DNA of 52,878 nt from an uncultured Lachnotalea sp. (GTDB lineage: Bacteria > Bacillota > Clostridia > Lachnospirales > Lachnospiraceae), in contig CAMSZT010000021.1 of the NCBI GenBank assembly GCA_947066815.1, positions 1 through 52,878 on the forward strand, in the 5' to 3' direction. This document shows, one piece after another, positions 16,236 through 22,994 of the stretch; within the stretch, counting starts at the first letter, position 1; each line of letters starts with the position of its first letter. The position numbers and the translations under genes were made by a program. The notes below the pieces were generated by a model. It was not told where the DNA came from and did no database searches. It worked only from the letters and a program-made list of their open reading frames with translations.

Positions 16236-17014
16236 GGATCTGGAGACCGAAAAAGCTTTTGCCGCCTGCGGCGACGGCGGTGATGTTTGTGGCAGCCATG
16301 GCTCTTCTGCTTTTCGGCTCGGTGGAGGGCACGAGGGCCGCACTGACCTATTATTCCGAGACCTATGCTTCCAGGGTGCAGATGTATGACATCGGCGTTT
16401 CCCTTCTGGAGAACGGGGAGCGGGTCTCCTGGAGAGATTACAACAGCTCGGCCGACGGGACCTGGGATGAGAATACCGGCGTCCTTCTGGCGCACATGCT
16501 GGAGGAGGGGGAGTCCCTGAAGCTGGGGAAGACCTACCCGGAGCAGCTGAGCGTGGCCAACAGCGGGACTATCAATCAGTACGTCCGCGTGACCATTTAC
16601 AAATACTGGACAGATGCGGAGGGCACGAAGCTGCCGAACTTGTCCCCGGAGCTGATACGCCTGAACCTGGTCAACCTGGATACGGACTGGATCCTGGACG
16701 AAGAGGCTTCCACGCCGGAGCGGACCGTCCTGTATTACAATAAGCTTCTGTACGCCGAGGGTGAGGGCGTGTCGGAGACCCCTCTCTTCGCGGATGCCAT
16801 CACCGTCGACGCCATGGTCGCCACGAAGGTGCATCAGAAGGTGGAGGAGTCGGGGGGATATACCACCATCACCACCACCTATGATTATGACGGGACGCAG
16901 TTTCGGATCGAGGCGAAGGTGGACGCCGTGCAGGAGCACAACGCAAAGGACGCGGTCCTGAGCGCGTGGGGGAAAAATGTGACTGTCAGCAATAACATGC
17001 TGAGCCTGGATTGA
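16232..17014 (+). CDS. SipW-dependent-type secreted protein (TasA/camelysin-like), large
   Basis: A 260-residue protein starting at GTG and overlapping the previous stop by four bases (GTGA). The N terminus is basic, then strongly hydrophobic, ending FGSVEGTRAALTYYSETYASRVQMYDIGVSLLENG, which fits a SipW-type cleavage region and the TasA-like beta-sandwich start. The body has SVANSGTINQYVRVTIYKYW, a pattern shared with TasA-like proteins in which an Asn-Ser-Gly turn precedes an extended strand. No C-terminal anchor is present. It is translationally coupled to the smaller SipW-type gene, so the two may be partners in one fibre. The assignment rests on motifs rather than overall similarity. Confidence 0.7.
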   Translation: MRIWRPKKLLPPAATAVMFVAAMALLLFGSVEGTRAALTYYSETYASRVQMYDIGVSLLENGERVSWRDYNSSADGTWDENTGVLLAHMLEEGESLKLGKTYPEQLSVANSGTINQYVRVTIYKYWTDAEGTKLPNLSPELIRLNLVNLDTDWILDEEASTPERTVLYYNKLLYAEGEGVSETPLFADAITVDAMVATKVHQKVEESGGYTTITTTYDYDGTQFRIEAKVDAVQEHNAKDAVLSAWGKNVTVSNNMLSLD

Positions 17015-17025
17015 GGAGGGATAGC

Positions 17026-17829
17026 ATGGGAAAGAAAGGGATTGGATTGGTCCTGGCGCTGGGGCTGTTTCTCGGATGCATCACTCCGGCCCGCGCGGAG
17101 ACCTACTATGGCGATGACAACTGGCATGTGGCCTTCACTTCCGAGGAAAAGATGGAGAGCACCTTTAAGACGGCCGATCTGGACGAGGTGGTGAGCGGCC
17201 TGCAGCCAGGCGACAATATCATCATCGAGCTGAAGCTGGAAAACGAGCATAAAGAGACCACAGACTGGTACATGACAAACAAAGTCCTCTACTCGCTGGA
17301 GGACCGGAGCGCCAACTCCGCCACCGGCGGCGGCGCCTACACCTACCGGCTCGCCTACACGGATAAGGCCGGCGCGGAGACCGTGCTCTTTGACAGCGAC
17401 ACGGTCGGCGGCGAGAACAGCGGCGCGGCGGGCGAGGGCCTCCACGGAGCGACCAATGCCCTGCAGGATTATTTCTATCTGGATACTCTGGAGAACGGAC
17501 AGAAGGGGACCATCACCCTGGAGGTGGCCCTGGACGGGGAGACCCAGGGCAACGATTACCAGGATACCCTGGCGGATCTGCAGATGAACTTTGCCGTGGA
17601 GCTGCGGAGGGATACCCCGGCAACGCCCCAGACGCCGGAGACTCCCGGAACGCCGGAGACGCCGAAGAAACCCGGAACTCCCGGAACACCGGGGAAGCTG
17701 ATCAAGACCGGCGACGAGAGCCGGCCGGTGCTCCTGGCCGTGGTCATGGCGGGAAGCGGCCTGGTGCTCCTGCTGTTCTGTATCCTTCAGTGGAGAGAAG
17801 GCAAGAGAAGGAAGAGGGAGGGTGCGTAA
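17026..17829 (+). CDS. Secreted protein with Pro-rich stalk and LIKTG sorting-like signal
   Basis: A 267-residue protein with a signal peptide ending near TPARA, a beta-rich domain of about 170 residues and a stalk of TPETPGTPETP-type repeats. The C terminus carries LIKTG at residues 225-229, a membrane helix and a KRRKREGA tail. LIKTG departs from LPxTG at the proline, but order and spacing fit a sorting signal. The body (LQPGDNIIIELKLENEHKETTDWYMTNKVLYSLE) resembles the TasA-like proteins before it in rhythm. The start at 17026 has GGAGGG upstream; a TTG at 17011 in frame overlaps that ribosome site. It could be a wall-linked base for the SipW-type fibre, which is inference. Confidence 0.7.
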   Translation: MGKKGIGLVLALGLFLGCITPARAETYYGDDNWHVAFTSEEKMESTFKTADLDEVVSGLQPGDNIIIELKLENEHKETTDWYMTNKVLYSLEDRSANSATGGGAYTYRLAYTDKAGAETVLFDSDTVGGENSGAAGEGLHGATNALQDYFYLDTLENGQKGTITLEVALDGETQGNDYQDTLADLQMNFAVELRRDTPATPQTPETPGTPETPKKPGTPGTPGKLIKTGDESRPVLLAVVMAGSGLVLLLFCILQWREGKRRKREGA

Positions 17830-17830
17830 G

Positions 17831-18805
17831 ATGAAAAGATGGAGACGGTTTTTTAGCATGGCGCTTTCGCTGTGCATGCTCTGCTTTTTGACGGTCCCCG
17901 GCCTGGCAGCCGAGGAGAAAGAGCCCTATACCTATAAGATCCGCTTTTTTTCCGGCCGGCAGGGCAGCTTAAACGGCGAGGAGATGGCGGTGATCGAGGG
18001 CCTCCACTACGGGGACCAGGTTACCTTCAACCGGAATTCGGTACAGTTAAATGACGGGAGCAAATATTATTTCAAGGGCATCCGCAGGAGCGGGGAGGAC
18101 AACAATACGGTGGGCAGCCTGTCCTTTGAGGTGAAGGGGGATCAGGACTATGTGGTGGCCTACGGGATCCTCGGGAACGTTGCCTCCTACACGGTCAACT
18201 ATGTGGACGAGGCGGGGAATGCCCTGGCGGAGAGCGAGACCTATTATGGGAACGTGGGAGATAAGCCGGTGGTGGCTTACCTCTACATCGACGGCTACCG
18301 CCCGCAGGCCTACAACCTGACGAGGACTCTGTCCGCAAATACGGCGGACAACGACTTTACCTTTGTGTACAGCCCGATCCCTGCGCCCCTCCCGCCGGAA
18401 ACCCAGGCTCCGGAGGAGACGAGCGCGGCCGAGACAACGGCGGCCGAGACGTCCGCGCCCGAGACGACTGCTCCAGCGGTACCTGAGGCGGCGGCGCCGA
18501 CGGATGTGGCGACCGTACTCCCGGAGGAGGCGGTGCCTGCCGGGCGTACTCCCGGAGAGGAGGAAGGATCGGAGGCAGAGACCCGAAATATCGACGATCC
18601 GGAGGCGCCTCTGGCGGCCGCACCGGAGGAGATCATGGATCTGGACGACGAGGCGGTTCCCCTGGCGGGAGGCCTGTTCAGCGGGAACGCAAAGCTTCTG
18701 GGGATCCCGGTCCCTGTGATCATTGTGGCGGCAGCGGCGGTCGCGGGCGTGGTCCTGTGGTATTTCCTGCTGTTGCGTAAGAAGAAAAAGGGAAACAGAA
18801 CATGA
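17831..18805 (+). CDS. MucBP-like membrane-anchored surface protein
   Basis: A 324-residue protein: signal peptide ending near VPGLA, a beta domain, then a MucBP-like repeat (YTVNYVDEAGNALAESETYYGNVGDKPVV and the following strands). A Thr/Ala/Glu/Pro-rich spacer leads to one C-terminal membrane helix with an RKKKKGNR tail. No LPxTG-like motif is seen, so it is probably held by the helix alone. MucBP-type domains bind host mucin in some Firmicutes, so a role in mucosal adhesion is possible. The ATG at 17831 lies one base after the previous stop; an in-frame GTG at 17822 is less likely. The gene is coupled to sipW by a four-base overlap. Confidence 0.7.
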   Translation: MKRWRRFFSMALSLCMLCFLTVPGLAAEEKEPYTYKIRFFSGRQGSLNGEEMAVIEGLHYGDQVTFNRNSVQLNDGSKYYFKGIRRSGEDNNTVGSLSFEVKGDQDYVVAYGILGNVASYTVNYVDEAGNALAESETYYGNVGDKPVVAYLYIDGYRPQAYNLTRTLSANTADNDFTFVYSPIPAPLPPETQAPEETSAAETTAAETSAPETTAPAVPEAAAPTDVATVLPEEAVPAGRTPGEEEGSEAETRNIDDPEAPLAAAPEEIMDLDDEAVPLAGGLFSGNAKLLGIPVPVIIVAAAAVAGVVLWYFLLLRKKKKGNRT

Positions 18806-19356
18806 CAATGAGATCAATGCAGCCGGAACGTTCTTCCGGTAAAAGGAGCAGGAAGTCGATTCCTGCCCTTTGCAGATTTATCGGAACTTTTATCCTGATC
18901 GCGGTCATCGCGGCATTTCTGCCGCTGACCCTCCCGCGGGCGATCGGCTGGGAGGCCTACGAGGTGGTCAGCGGGAGCATGGAGCCGGAGCTCCCGGTGG
19001 GCAGCATGATCTATGCGAAGGCGGCGGGACCGGAGGAGATTGGGGAGGGCGATATCATCGTCTTTCAGAAAAACGGGGCGGTGATCACCCACCGGGTAGT
19101 CCGGGACTGTCCGGAGGAAAAGGAGTTCATCACCAAGGGGGATGCAAACCAGGGGGAGGATATGACGCCGACCCCTTACGGGAGCCTGATCGGAAAGGTG
19201 GTTTTTCACATTCCCTATGCAGGTGTTCTGATGACGATGCTGTCCGGCACGACCGGGAAGATCTATGCGGTGTTGTTTGCCGTGTGCGGAGTCCTGCTGC
19301 GTATGGTGGGCGGGATCCTTGAGAAACAGGGAGGGGAAAAGGAGGATGGAGTATAA
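18802..19356 (+). CDS. sipW: SipW-type (ER-type, Ser/His) signal peptidase I
   Basis: A 184-residue membrane protein with an N-terminal helix, a small catalytic domain and a C-terminal helix. Ser59 in VVSGSMEPELPVGS is the nucleophile. His97 in VITHRVV stands where bacterial LepB has lysine, which marks the ER/archaeal-type family that includes Bacillus SipW. A third box, KGDANQGEDMTPTPYG, is intact. Two TasA-like substrates lie in the same operon at 15717 and 16232, so it very likely processes them. It overlaps the upstream MucBP-like gene by four bases (ATGA) and the downstream regulator by eleven. Confidence 0.9.
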   Translation: MTMRSMQPERSSGKRSRKSIPALCRFIGTFILIAVIAAFLPLTLPRAIGWEAYEVVSGSMEPELPVGSMIYAKAAGPEEIGEGDIIVFQKNGAVITHRVVRDCPEEKEFITKGDANQGEDMTPTPYGSLIGKVVFHIPYAGVLMTMLSGTTGKIYAVLFAVCGVLLRMVGGILEKQGGEKEDGV

Positions 19357-20563
19357 GGAAGACGGAGGGCAGGGAGTCCTGTCCGTGCAGATGTTCGGCG
19401 GTTTTTCCATGAGCTGGCAGGGGCTGCGCCTGACCGGCGGGTCCAAGAGCCGGGAATCCCAGTTTGTCTATCTGATGCAGCTTCTCTTGCATCATCCGAA
19501 AACTGGGGTCGGCAGAGAGCTCCTGGAGGAGGTCCTCTTCGGCGAACGGGAGATCGATAACATCCACAACGCCCTGCGGAGTATTATTTACAATGCAAAG
19601 AAACGGCTGCAGAAGGCAGGGCTCCCGAACGTTCCTTATATCGTACAGAAGAACGGGATCTTTTACTGGACGGATCAGATCGCCGTCTCGGAGGATTCCG
19701 TCAGGTTCGAGGAGCTTCTCCGGAAAGCGGAGGAGCTGTCGGATCCGGAACTTAAGCTCAGGCGCCTTCTGGATGCCTGCCGGCTTTACCGGGGAGAATT
19801 CCTTCCTCAGCAGGCGGCGGTCCTCTGGGCGGCCCAGGAGGCCAGAAGGTTTCGACAGATGTTTTTTTCGGCCGTGGAGACGGCAGCGGAGCTTCTCAGG
19901 GACCGGCAGGACTGGAACGGGCTGAAACAGCTCGGGTTCCATGCGGCTGCCGTCAGCCCTTTTGCGGACTGGGAGCTCCTCACCATGGAGGCCTTTACTG
20001 CCATGGGCCAGTATGAGGAGGCCAGGAAGCTGTACGATGATACGGTGGAGCTTTATGTCCAGGAGCAGGGGGTCCGGCCCGACGGCCGCCTCAGGAAGCT
20101 TTTGGAGCGGCTGGGAAAGCAGATGAACCATCAGTATGCGGTGCTGGATGCCATCCAGGCGGACTTGGCGGAGGGGGCTGAGATCGGAGAGGGCGGTTAC
20201 CTGTGCGCTTATCCGGAATTCCGGGGGATCTACCACATGGTGAAACGGATGATGGAGCGGGGAGGCCAGTCGGTGTACCTGATGCTCTGTACGATCATGG
20301 ACAGCCGCGGGCGGCCCATGAAGGGCGGGACTGTCCTGGAGGAGCTGGCAGAGCGGCTGGAGGAGTCGATCTGCCATTCGGTCCGCCGGGGCGATACGGT
20401 ATGCCGCTACGGGAGAGGGCAGTATCTGACACTCCTGGTGAACACCACCAGGGAAAACTGCCAGGTGGTCCAGAAGCGGATCAATGAGAAGTTTGTCATC
20501 GGCCGTCAGCGGATCGGCGTGAAATATCATGTGAACAGCGTACTGTGCCCGATCGACGAGTAG
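19346..20563 (+). CDS. BTAD-type transcriptional regulator fused to a degenerate GGDEF domain
   Basis: A 405-residue soluble protein. Residues about 8-100 form a winged-helix domain (VLSVQMFGGFSMSWQGLRL opening), followed by a BTAD tetratricopeptide-like domain (about 115-270, including DACRLYRGEFLP and the VQEQGVRPD turn), as in SARP-type activators. The last 130 residues align by eye with a GGDEF domain: SVYLMLCTIMDSRGRPMKGG, then RRGDTVCRYGRGQYLTLLV. The signature GGDEF is GRGQY at residues 356-360, so cyclase activity is not expected. A binding or sensing role is possible. It overlaps sipW by eleven bases, so it probably controls its own fibre operon. GGAGG precedes the ATG. Confidence 0.75.
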   Translation: MEYKEDGGQGVLSVQMFGGFSMSWQGLRLTGGSKSRESQFVYLMQLLLHHPKTGVGRELLEEVLFGEREIDNIHNALRSIIYNAKKRLQKAGLPNVPYIVQKNGIFYWTDQIAVSEDSVRFEELLRKAEELSDPELKLRRLLDACRLYRGEFLPQQAAVLWAAQEARRFRQMFFSAVETAAELLRDRQDWNGLKQLGFHAAAVSPFADWELLTMEAFTAMGQYEEARKLYDDTVELYVQEQGVRPDGRLRKLLERLGKQMNHQYAVLDAIQADLAEGAEIGEGGYLCAYPEFRGIYHMVKRMMERGGQSVYLMLCTIMDSRGRPMKGGTVLEELAERLEESICHSVRRGDTVCRYGRGQYLTLLVNTTRENCQVVQKRINEKFVIGRQRIGVKYHVNSVLCPIDE

Positions 20564-20601
20564 AGGGCTTCGGAGATCCTGCGGGAGAAAGGGTGAGCTT
20601 T

Positions 20602-21099
20602 ATGGAAAGGTCGGGCTGGTATATCGGCGCGCCCAACGGAGTCGTAGTCTGTGTCACAGGGCTGGAACGCCGTCAGATACGGGGCTGTTTTTATCATGCC
20701 TACAGCGAGGTTCCGACAGAATTTGAGAATATCGATCAGATCCTTTTTGGTCTGGAACGTTTTTTTGATTTTTTGAATTTTCCCTATGCAACGACTGCGG
20801 AACGGGCGTTTTGGCCGGTCCCCAGGAAAAATGAGAACAGACAGGAGAAAATAAAAGTCATGAAAGATGAAGAATTGCTGCAGAAACACGGAGAACTGGG
20901 GACTTTTATCGTCCGTGTCCAGCACCGCCAGCATAACAGCTGGCAGGGACGGGTCACCTGGATGGAGCAGAACCGGACGGTCTCCTTCCGTTCTGTATGG
21001 GAATTGATGAAGCTTCTGGTGAGCGCGGTGGAGACGGCTGCGCCGGAGACGGAGGCAGAGGAGCCCTCCTGGTTTGAGGAAGATCAGGCCGATCTGTAA
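20602..21099 (+). CDS. Small protein of unknown function ending the fibre operon
   Basis: A 165-residue soluble protein with no signal peptide or membrane helix. It has an aromatic-rich first half (GCFYHAYSEVPTEFENIDQILFGLERFFDFLNFP), an Arg/Lys-rich centre, and a conserved-looking second half (GTFIVRVQHRQHNSWQGRVTWMEQNRTVSFRSVWELMKLL). An acidic tail closes it. I cannot name the family. The NSWQG...FRSVWEL part looks like a small compact domain that might bind a nucleotide or partner protein. It follows the regulator by 38 bases and has GGGAGAAAGGG upstream, so it likely belongs to the same transcript. Start choice: ATG 20602; an upstream in-frame codon at 20545 lies inside the regulator gene. 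Confidence 0.65.
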   Translation: MERSGWYIGAPNGVVVCVTGLERRQIRGCFYHAYSEVPTEFENIDQILFGLERFFDFLNFPYATTAERAFWPVPRKNENRQEKIKVMKDEELLQKHGELGTFIVRVQHRQHNSWQGRVTWMEQNRTVSFRSVWELMKLLVSAVETAAPETEAEEPSWFEEDQADL

Positions 21100-21147
21100 A
21101 AAGTCCGCCTGAAAAATGTGATTTTATTAGGAAAGTCCGCCTGAAAA
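21100..21147 (+). repeat. Direct repeat of 16 bp, 32 bp apart
   Basis: AAAGTCCGCCTGAAAA occurs at 21100-21115 and again, exactly, at 21132-21147, directly after the stop of the last fibre-operon gene and before the terminator. Function unknown; candidates are a protein-binding site or remnants of a duplicated operon end. Confidence 0.7.
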
Positions 21148-21174
21148 CCGTGGATGCATAAAAGATCTATTTCG

Positions 21175-21205
21175 AAAAAAGAAGTCTTGACGGGCTTCTT
21201 TTTTT
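21175..21205 (+). terminator. Intrinsic terminator of the fibre operon
   Basis: GAAGTC (21181-21186) pairs with GGCTTC (21193-21198), allowing one G-T pair. The flanking A-run 21175-21180 faces the T-run 21199-21205. The loop is TTGACG, which also serves as the -35 box of the next promoter. Confidence 0.65.
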
Positions 21206-21215
21206 GTGCTATTAT
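21187..21215 (+). promoter_or_regulatory. Sigma-A promoter for the PadR/DUF2812 pair
   Basis: TTGACG (21187-21192), a 17-base spacer and TATTAT (21210-21215). The -35 lies in the loop of the terminator hairpin, so the end of one unit and the start of the next share the same bases. Confidence 0.65.
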
Positions 21216-21224
21216 GTCTGCAGA

Positions 21225-21284
21225 CGATATGTCGATGAGCGACGTGTCCAGACACGACATGTTGAAATGCGACATAGAGGAAGG
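21225..21284 (+). promoter_or_regulatory. Four 15-bp tandem repeats, likely PadR operator array
   Basis: Units begin CGATAT (21225), CGACGT (21240), CGACAT (21255) and CGACAT (21270), exactly 15 bases apart. They start just downstream of the -10 box. Palindromes GTCTGCAGAC (21216-21225) and GTGTCCAGACAC (21244-21255) overlap them. The position fits autorepression by the PadR protein encoded next; that link is inference. Confidence 0.55.
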
Positions 21285-21327
21285 AAACCGGAGATCAGAC
21301 GGCCTGAGACAGAAAAGAGAGGGAGAT

Positions 21328-21675
21328 ATGGTGGAAGGAGCGCTTCTTAAAAAGTACAGGCCCATGACGGAGACGACCTATTATACGCTTCTGGCGGTGA
21401 CAAAGCCGAGGCACGGTTATGCGATCATGCAGTTTGTGAACGGACTGACTGAGGGGAGGATCCGGCTGGGGACGGGAACCCTTTATACCATGACAGGGAG
21501 GCTTTCGGAAGACGGGCTGATTACCATTGTCTCCCAGGAAAACGGGAAAAAGACCTATGGGATCACGGAGACAGGCCGGGAGCTTCTGCTTTTGGAGACG
21601 GAGCGGCTGAAGTATCAGCTTCGGAACGGACTGGAAATTCTGCAGGAGGAGATGGAAGATGGCGGACAGGCGTGA
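21328..21675 (+). CDS. PadR-family transcriptional regulator
   Basis: A 115-residue protein of the short PadR type. The winged helix is seen in TETTYYTLLAVTKPRHGYAIMQFV, and RIRLGTGTLYTMTGRLSEDGLI holds the recognition helix and wing, followed by a C-terminal dimer helix. The start at 21328 follows GAGGGAGAT; a longer in-frame opening from 21154 would translate the repeat array and is not preferred. The gene overlaps the DUF2812 gene by 17 bases. PadR/DUF2812 pairs are widespread in Firmicutes, with the PadR protein repressing the pair. The operator-like repeats upstream agree with that. Confidence 0.85.
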   Translation: MVEGALLKKYRPMTETTYYTLLAVTKPRHGYAIMQFVNGLTEGRIRLGTGTLYTMTGRLSEDGLITIVSQENGKKTYGITETGRELLLLETERLKYQLRNGLEILQEEMEDGGQA

Positions 21676-22759
21676 AAGGACAGACGGAAGCAGGAAAAAG
21701 GTGTTCCGATGGTTTGTGAGCCTCATGGAGGAGCGGGCCTGGTTGGAGGAGATGTCCCTGCAGGGCTGGTTCCTCGCGGACCTGCACCTGGGGATCTGGT
21801 ACGTGTTTGAAAAGGGGGAGCCAAGGCGGACGGCCTATGACGTGGAGCGGTTCGATCTGGAGAAGAATCCCACCAGGAGGGAGATCCAGGAGAAGTCGGA
21901 GTTCATGGACATGGCGTCGGAGACGGGCTGGCGGCTGGTCTGCCGGGACGAGGGCATGAATTATTATCTGGCTAAGGCCTGGGAGGACGATGAGACCAAT
22001 GAACTCTACGACAGCCCGGAGGACCGGGCGAGGCGGGTGGAGCGCTACAGCCGCATGTTCTCCGAGAAGATCCACCTGATCCTCTGGGTCTGCGTGCTCA
22101 CGCAGGGCCTTTCCCTCCTGTTCTGGTTCCTGCCGGCGGAGGACGGCTTGGGATGGTTTTCGGCCTTCGACATGTTCTACACGATGTTCTGTCTGCTGTT
22201 CTGCCTGACTCTTCTGCGCTGGAGGAAACGGTATGCCAGGGAGTTAAAGCTTTCCATGGAGGAGTGGAAGGCCATTTACGGGAGGAAGGATACGGTGACC
22301 AGGTTCCGGCCGGTCCTGACCGTGGGCAGCCTGGAGCGGTATCTGGAGCGGCAGTCCGCGGCCGGGTATCATTTGAAGAACATGCGGGTGTTCCGCTTTG
22401 TCTTTACGCCGGGGGAGCCGGAGGAGATTTCCTACATGATGGATACGAAGTATCTGACCAACCGGCGGAGAAAGAGAAGCGGCGGCAGCACGTTCAAAGA
22501 CGGCCGGGACTGGGAGGGACGCAACAATGACTGGCAGGTCCAGAGCCTTAAGGAGGCGGAGGCCGCCGGGTGGACCTTTGTCGGGGCCGTGGAGTGCAGG
22601 AACATCCTGTACCGGGCCGGGAAGGGCAGCGCGGTTCCCCTCAATGACGCCGGAGGGCTCCGGATCACCTCGGCAGTGGGAGGTCAGGCAGTGATGATCC
22701 TGACGGCCGGACTCATCGGGGGGATCATCGGCGGCCTGGTGGGATATTTCTTCTTATAG
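21659..22759 (+). CDS. DUF2812 domain membrane protein paired with PadR
   Basis: A 366-residue protein. The N-terminal DUF2812 domain is recognised by KKVFRWFVSLMEERAWLEEMSLQGWFLADLHLGIWYVFEKG, in which Trp/Gly-rich strands face an amphipathic helix, and a partial second copy (LERYLERQSAAGYHLKNMRVFRFVF) follows after two membrane helices. A terminal helix (MILTAGLIGGIIGGLVGYFFL) ends the protein. The biochemical function is unknown. In known pairs the DUF2812 protein is thought to modulate the PadR repressor at the membrane; I infer the same here. No drug exporter is fused, but a NatAB-like exporter lies immediately downstream. Confidence 0.8.
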   Translation: MADRRERTDGSRKKVFRWFVSLMEERAWLEEMSLQGWFLADLHLGIWYVFEKGEPRRTAYDVERFDLEKNPTRREIQEKSEFMDMASETGWRLVCRDEGMNYYLAKAWEDDETNELYDSPEDRARRVERYSRMFSEKIHLILWVCVLTQGLSLLFWFLPAEDGLGWFSAFDMFYTMFCLLFCLTLLRWRKRYARELKLSMEEWKAIYGRKDTVTRFRPVLTVGSLERYLERQSAAGYHLKNMRVFRFVFTPGEPEEISYMMDTKYLTNRRRKRSGGSTFKDGRDWEGRNNDWQVQSLKEAEAAGWTFVGAVECRNILYRAGKGSAVPLNDAGGLRITSAVGGQAVMILTAGLIGGIIGGLVGYFFL

Positions 22760-22889
22760 GAGACCGGGGGCAGAGCCGGCCCATGGTTTTGAAGGTTGAG
22801 ATATAATCCTAATACGGACATCCGATATTTTGCGCTTTTGGCGAAACCGTGGTAGAGTAGGCTTCGGCAGCGCAGAGCCTGTTTAAAAG

Positions 22890-22963
22890 GGCAATTGCGA
22901 ACCTCAAAAACCGGACGGATATATTGTCAGAATATTCCCGTGATCTTATATTTCGCAATTGCC
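22890..22963. repeat. Palindromic leader element A
   Basis: Perfect 12-bp arms GGCAATTGCGAA (22890-22901) and TTCGCAATTGCC (22952-22963) bound a 74-bp element. Its minus strand shares ATTCTGACAAT with element B (29053) and the overall plan with C (40103) and D (52027). It ends 31 bases before the ABC ATPase start. The rest of 22760-22994 shows no gene. Confidence 0.8.
22924..22952 (+). promoter_or_regulatory. Promoter-like sequence inside element A
   Basis: TTGTCA (22924-22929), a 17-base spacer and TATATT (22947-22952) lie inside element A, with the -10 touching the right arm. It would drive the ABC exporter genes. Element B has a matching TTGTCA-17-TACGAT, but on the opposite strand, pointing away from its downstream gene. 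Confidence 0.5.
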
Positions 22964-22994
22964 GATTTATATTAAAGAAAGGAATTTTGGATCT

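Noticed and set aside
21154-21327. N-terminal extension of PadR through the 15-bp repeats
   Set aside because: The extension would translate the operator-like array and part of the terminator. GAGGGAGAT before ATG 21328 and the family length favour the short form.
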